Origin: Coriaria nepalensis
Taxonomy: Eukaryota > Streptophyta > Magnoliopsida > Cucurbitales > Coriariaceae
DNA: 64,000 nt
Assembly: GCA_027186245.1 (NCBI GenBank)
Contig: CP114481.1
Span: 630,001 to 694,000, forward strand
Direction: 5' to 3'
In this document: piece after piece, positions 58,785-64,000 of the stretch
Numbering within the stretch: the first letter of the stretch is position 1
How the letters are laid out: each line of letters begins with the position of its first letter
Position numbers and translations under genes: made by a program
The notes under the pieces: model-generated
Told to the model about the DNA's origin: nothing
What the model saw: only the letters and a program-made list of their open reading frames with translations
The model's database searches: none

Positions 58785-60951
58785 ATGGCCATCGCTGACC
58801 AAAAGTCAACGCCGGAAGGTAAAGGTTGGGGTTTCTTTAAGCTGCCGTTCAGGCAGTCGGGGACCAGTACGAATACTACGTCGTCTTCTTCTTTTTCGGC
58901 GTCGCACGTCCATCTCCAGAATCATCATCATCCGCCGATCGACGGGTCGAACGCGCATAGCTCTAATTCTTCAGTTTCTTCGGTCGCTAGGTCGCTTCTT
59001 CCTACACGTCGCCGGCTCAAGCTTGATCCATCTAATAAGCTTTACTTTCCTTGTGAGTTTCTCCTTTTTCCTTTTTTTTTTGTTGCTTTATGAAAATCGT
59101 TTGGATTTGATCGCGATCTAGCTAAGAACTTCCATTTTTGTTGCATTTCGTTAGGGAATTAAGCTTTAAATGGCGATTCTAAAAGTTTCGCCAGTTTTGA
59201 TATCCTCACTTGTTGCTAATGTTACGGAGTTGCAGTTAAATAGATTTTTTTTCCCGTTAATTTTCATATCCGAATCGTAATTTTAGTGGATCGAAGTCTT
59301 TTAGGGGGATCTACTAGGAAAGTGTTAGTTCATATGTTTAGCTTAGCACGATCTGGCTCTACAAACATTTTCCAGAGAGTCAATGATCAGAATGCTATTC
59401 ATGAAAATTAAAATGCCCAGTTTTCAGTTCATTTAATTTAGTTTATAGAAGTGAAGGTCTATAATTCGTTGGAAGAGAACTGTGTGTTTCAAGGCCTGTC
59501 CATGAGGATCAAAATAATGTAATCAGCTGAGAAGCTGGCAATAGTAGCTGTCATATTTGATATTTATTTGACGCATTAGTGATTCCTTTTTGACATTTGT
59601 GAAGGTGAACCTGGCAAGCAGGTCAGAAGTGCCATCAGAATAAAAAACACAAGCAAGTCGTATGTAGCATTCAAGGTATTTGTAAATTTCTTATCTCTAT
59701 AAAATTTTCCAGCCATTAGGCTGTGTCTGATTTTGGTTTTCTCATTATGAGTAGCTCCTGGTTGAATGTAGACTCATATATTGATTTTTCTCCCTTCCTT
59801 CAGTTCCAAACAACTGCACCGAAAAGTTGCTTTATGCGTCCTCCAGGTGCTATTCTGGCTCCCGGTGAGAGTATCATTGCCACTGGTAAAATTCCTTTTA
59901 TCCCATATCTTCGGGGTTTTCTTTCGACTTGGTTTATATTAGTTGGATGATCACTGTAATTAAAATCTTTCCGGAAATTTTGTGCAACTGGCATTTTTAA
60001 TTTCTTATTTTCTTGTTGGTGTTTCAACCTTCTAGTTTTCAAGTTTGTGGAGATTCCCGAGAACAATGAGAAACTAGTGGATCAAAAGAACAAGGCTAAG
60101 TTTAAAATCATGAGTTTGAAGGTGAAAGGACCTATGGATTATGTGCCTGAGCTGGTATGTTGCACGTTTTACTTTTATTGGCCAAGCTAATTGACCAAAG
60201 TATGGTCGTAACTTTTATAGATGATACTCTAATAATTCTTTGAAAATATGAGTGTTTTTACATGTTAAGGTTCTTTCAAAATTCTATTGCTGCACTAATC
60301 ATAATATTATCAAATATATCCTTTCTTGATACAGTTTGATGAGCAAAAGGACCAAGTGGCAATAGAGCAGATATTGCGAGTTGTTTTTCTAGATCCAGAG
60401 CGTTCTACTCCTGTAAGTATAAATTCTGTATTAATACCTGATTTTAGTAGCAAATACGTGAATGTAGCTAGTAGCTACTTTTCACCATGTTTGGAATTCA
60501 CACTAAACATATTTTTCTAATCATGGGTTCTTCCTCTTTCTTTCTTCTAAGGCTCTTGAAAAATTGAAGCGACAATTAGCTGATGCTGATGCTGCACTCG
60601 AGGCACGCAAGAAACCTCCGGAAGATGCCGGTCAAAAAATCATCGGGGAAGGGCTTGTCATAGATGAATGGGTGAGTCTTCTCAGCATAGTTTCTTTCTT
60701 AATTGCACAGAAACTATAATGTAAAAAGCACCTATAAAGAATCTCTTATATGCTATTTAATTAGGCACGTTCTCGCCCAAATCATGATATGCGGTTGTCA
60801 TACAATTCAGGGATGCTATATGCAACTATATCCCTCACATTTATGTGGTGTTAAGTGTTAATCTCATTGGATTCTATTTCATTTATTACAGAAGGAACGA
60901 AGGGAAAGATACCTAGCACAACAGCAAGTCGAAGGGGTAGACTCGGTATAG
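58785..60951 (+). CDS. VAP-like MSP-domain protein, VAP4 type
   Basis: VAP proteins sit at ER contact sites and bind partners through the MSP domain. Seven exons, 58785-59052, 59605-59675, 59804-59885, 60036-60154, 60335-60412, 60552-60671 and 60892-60951, give 265 residues with consistent phases. A Ser/His-rich N-terminus (about 1-75) precedes the MSP domain (about 78-205), which starts RRRLKLDPSNKLYFPCEPGK and continues VAFKFQTTAPKSCFMRPPGA. The core also includes FKIMSLKVKGPMDYVPELFD. The tail is a coiled-coil-like helix (ALEKLKRQLADADAALEARK) ending EGLVIDEWKERRERYLAQQQ. There is no C-terminal membrane anchor, which separates it from VAP27 proteins and fits the VAP4-1/VAP4-2 group (AT4G21450/AT4G05060, from memory). 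Confidence 0.92.
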
Positions 60952-62049
60952 CTTCGGTTGGTAATTTTGTTCGATAATTGCATTTCTATTTATAGAATGG
61001 AAAACTTTTCTTCATCAAAAATGTCCACAAAATATGTCTTTTTTAGTCCCGCCCGCCTCTCAGCTAATCTTTTTCCTTGTTTGTGAAGGATGTTGTATTG
61101 TGGTGTGAATTAAGGAAAACCGTAGTTTAACGTGTAAAAAAGGAAGAAGGATGAAAAAACACCGGGAGGTCAGTCTCTACATCCTGTGATTTTGTACCTG
61201 TCGCTGCCTGTAGATAATGTGATTTGTTACCTTTCTTCCCCATTTCATGAATAAAATTTGATATTTATCATGTGTAATACGATACCGAGATTGACCTATT
61301 GCTGCAAATTCATATAAATTGATTTTTTTAAAGTCACCTATTATCTTAAAAATATAACGAAAAGGTAACGATAGATCGGATTCTGGTGTTTGAGATAATG
61401 ACATTGAAACTATTCCTATAAGCCTATGTTATACTTGTACAAATTAAGAAGCTTCCAATATAGAAAAATTTTGAGTGTACTTGATCTATCGTTGAATGAA
61501 TGATTGCATATGGATCCGCTGAGATAGGTGATGTGTAATATATTTTCGGTAGATCAAGTTTATCCAGAAGTTTCTCTCCATGTATGAGTGATAAAAACAA
61601 GTTTGAAAATGAGAAGGTATGAGGCTAATCCATGAGACAACTCTTTATTGGATAATATTTTCTAGTTACTGTGGCTAGATAATATCTAGTATCATCTACA
61701 TCAACATGTCCATTAATTACAATGAATAATTGTCTTATGTGAAGTGCATTTCCAAACGAGTTGCAAAAATCGAATATCTCAATCCATGTTAGATGATGAT
61801 AGAAACATGTCCGTACAAATGCACCTTACCTTGTTCTTCAAAAAAAAAAATTTATGGCCGAAATATTTTCCCGGGAAAATTGCCAAGAAAGTAACTTGTA
61901 AACAAACCAGTAGACACTGTAATCCCACAAATGAATATACCATACACGCATATAAAACGTGACTCAGTTTTCTTATAAATCACAAAAAGGGTGAGAAAAT
62001 AGAGATAAGGGAATAAGATAGAGATCATGAACTTCTTGAGTAGATCGAT
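60952..62049. other. VAP 3' UTR and spacer
   Basis: The first ~320 bases are probably 3' UTR up to the AATAAA at 61250. The remainder carries no recognisable gene. Confidence 0.45.
61250..61255 (+). terminator. AATAAA polyadenylation signal of the VAP gene
   Basis: A canonical AATAAA lies about 300 bases after the stop codon, in T-rich context. Earlier sequence has no better signal. Inference from position. Confidence 0.45.
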
Positions 62050-62278
62050 TTGCATGCCAGCAAGGTGTGGGGGACAGTGTCGGGGGCGGCCATGGCTCCT
62101 CCACTTGTGGTTCAACCAAATCGAACCCTTCAAGTGGAAGGAAGTGGAAGGAAGCAGAAGGGAACTGTGCTTATGAGAACAAATCAGATGAAGAGTCATA
62201 TGTTCATAATGGAAGAAGGAAGGAAGCTGAAGAGTCTACTCATAAGGTTATGTACTTGAATTGATGGGCCCAAAGCTA
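62050..62278 (+). pseudogene. Wound-induced protein (DUF3774/WIP) relic
   Basis: The + strand frame ending at 62264 reads RRKEAEESTHKVMYLN and then stop. The bases after it continue W(A)Q. WIP/DUF3774 proteins end in K.(A/S)EESLR.VMYLSCWGPN, so the end matches with the Cys codon turned into TGA and one G lost from the Gly codon. Upstream, in another frame, ASKVWGTVSGAAMA (from 62053) resembles the family start (S.AW.VA.S.GAVEAL). The middle is scrambled and frame-shifted. From memory, Arabidopsis has a wound-responsive gene (AT4G05070) beside its VAP gene AT4G05060. The position therefore supports the call. It cannot make a normal protein. Confidence 0.5.
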
Positions 62279-64000
62279 GCACCTAAAAATGGACTATCGT
62301 TTGTTTTTCGAGAGGGACAAAAGGGGAAGGTATTTGGAGAATTGAATTCTATCATTCGGAAAACTTTGTTTCAATTTCATGTCTTATTCTTTCAAACACT
62401 AATCTATATATATGCGGTCGTATTACTAGATAATTTTCGACCATTTTCAAGTTACGATTAATTAGTTTCAGAATTTTGAATGTGAACATTCTCCATAACA
62501 TCCTCTTGAAACCTAGTACATACTTCATTTGAGCACCTTTACTACGAAGTGATCTTAGATCTTGAACCCTAATGAGTGTTCGGAAAAAAAAGGAGCCCGG
62601 CCTAATAAGAGCTGTGAACACTTCAATGCAAATGATACCAAACCACAAGGTGTGTGGATTAATTCCAGCAACGAGTTTATGGAACCTATATTTCTTTAAC
62701 TAACAATATGATCCGAGTAGCCGAACATATGGGAACTACCAGTTAAATTTGAACTTGGTTTCTTACTACCAGTTAAATTTCGAAATTTCTACATGATGAC
62801 GACATTAAGAACTTCATAGGCCCCATTGAGGTCAAAGTCACCCCATATATGGTCAAAAAAGTGTTATGTGCTTTTTGGGCCTCTGTTATATGGGCTTCCT
62901 AGGAAAAGTTGATTGCGAAATGTATTCCGCATACTAAGGTAGTAGGTCCTCTGACGTCAAGTTGTGGGTCGTTTCGTGGGCTACCATAATGATAGGTAGA
63001 CTACATGTCGTTTCAATACGTCTTAGTGACGTCCTCTTTGCCCCATCAATCCAACCAAACAGGCAGCTCAGTATTCTCTTACAAAATGGAAATGGGATTT
63101 TGATTTTTAATTTTAAATCTAATAAAACATTCAAATTTCCAAAAAATAAGGAGCAAAGTAAGTATATAAAATACTTAATAAACATTTAAGAAAAAAAAAA
63201 AAAAATTATTATTATTATTGATGAGTAAATGCTTTAAAGCATGGATATAGAGCATATGATACTCGAACTTTTCTTTTCGTCAAGATTTTGAGACCATAAG
63301 AAAAAAATAATAAAGAAAAAGTAGACACCGAATCCATGCACTAAATCGAATCTATTCTTATCCAAAAACATATCCAATAAACACAAAGATTTTGGTGAGA
63401 AGTTAAAAGAAGCAAACATCATTAAATTTGTAGTCATGAGATACTCATTTTGCTTTCGGTTCAAGACCGTGAAGAAATTTACTACCATTTCTTTTCTATT
63501 TTTCCTCCCCTCTACAGAATTATATATATTATTTTCTCGAGTAAATAATCAGTATAATTTAACTTGGTACAATTTGATATAATTTATAGTTAAAATTTTA
63601 TTATAAAATAAAATAATTAATTTAAATAATTTAATTTAATATTTAAAATAAAATGATATTATCTCAATATATTTAATAAAATTAAACTGCCCGTAATAAA
63701 TTATTTTCTACTATAATAAAATTTTGTAATAAGTTTCACTACAAATAACATTACCAATATGTTTTAATAGGTTATGCCAACTACTATGGAAATAAATTAC
63801 TAAAAAAAAATACTAAAATCTTGATAAACTAATATTTTTAAGATTTTAAAAAAAAATTATTAATATAATGAATATTAAATAATTATTTTATTTTAATATA
63901 TTATTTTTAAATTAAAATTAATAAAAAAAATATTATTTAAATAAAATCTTAAATTATCAAAATTTAACTATTAACAATAACCCATTAAAATATATTATAA
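62279..64000. other. Right-edge spacer without recognised genes
   Basis: Short frames at 62352-62648 and 62934-63488 carry no domain I can name. 63500-64000 is very AT-rich with repeated AATTTAAATAAT-like words and no feature. Confidence 0.45.

Noticed and set aside
62352..62648. 98-codon minus-strand frame reading LWFGIICIEVFTALIRPGSF
   Set aside because: It looks membrane-like but I could not match it to any family, it has no splice or start context, and part of it overlaps the area of the decayed wound-protein gene.
1..64000. CRISPR arrays, operons, phage or integron features, tRNA and rRNA genes
   Set aside because: No regularly spaced repeats, no intact tRNA T-loop/acceptor pairs and no rRNA signatures were seen, and the window is plant nuclear DNA.

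Overview
This is nuclear DNA from a flowering plant, almost certainly a eudicot. The evidence is AT-rich sequence, split genes with GT/AG introns, decayed plant transposons, and genes found only in plants (MORF, U-box ARM, B-box, R2R3-MYB, bHLH, PPR). I cannot name the species. No prokaryotic feature, CRISPR array, tRNA or rRNA gene was seen. All exon borders were read by hand from splice sites and reading frame, without transcript data.

Layout. 0-6 kb: the 5' part of a PPR gene (-) runs off the left edge. Next come decayed Mutator-like and hAT transposase sequence, then a complete four-exon MORF9-type plastid RNA-editing factor (-). 6-11.9 kb: gene-free, with diverged direct repeats and a ~790-bp foldback element. 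11.9-14.2 kb: a seven-exon bHLH factor of the bHLH112/bHLH123 type (+). 14.2-20 kb: gene-free, with a LINE relic and a second foldback element. 20-21.1 kb: an intronless PUB8-like U-box E3 ligase (-). 25.7-32.2 kb: three + strand genes, a single-B-box microprotein-like BBX, a CSU1/NOSIP-type RING ligase and a PLAC8 membrane protein. 34-37 kb: a broken DUF4220/DUF594 gene with a duplicated 3' piece, and a deleted Ty1/copia element with both LTR remnants. 37.7-40.8 kb: a mitochondrial ABC1/ADCK2-like atypical kinase (-). 41-47.5 kb: gene-free. 47.6-49.1 kb: a subgroup-11 R2R3-MYB (-). 52-55.3 kb: a nine-exon HAL2-like PAP phosphatase (-), with a hairpin MITE next to one splice donor. 56 kb: a LINE zf-RVT relic (-). 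58.8-61 kb: a seven-exon VAP4-type MSP protein (+), followed by a decayed wound-induced (DUF3774) gene. The right end is AT-rich and empty.

The genes do not form one pathway. Three themes recur: organelle gene expression and metabolism (PPR, MORF9, ABC1 kinase, PAP phosphatase), light/stress regulation (B-box, CSU1, bHLH112-like, MYB S11, PAP phosphatase) and ubiquitin ligation (PUB8, CSU1). From memory, the right part matches the Arabidopsis run AT4G05060-AT4G05100 (VAP, wound protein, PAP phosphatase, MYB74). The bHLH, CSU1 and ABC1 genes match the AT1G61620-AT1G61660 area. The window therefore looks like a conserved ancestral block stretched by transposon debris. I found no convincing undescribed system. 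The best leads are the intronic hairpin MITE, the two foldback elements, the odd B-box protein end, the 8-nt coding first exon of the kinase gene and the wound-protein relic.
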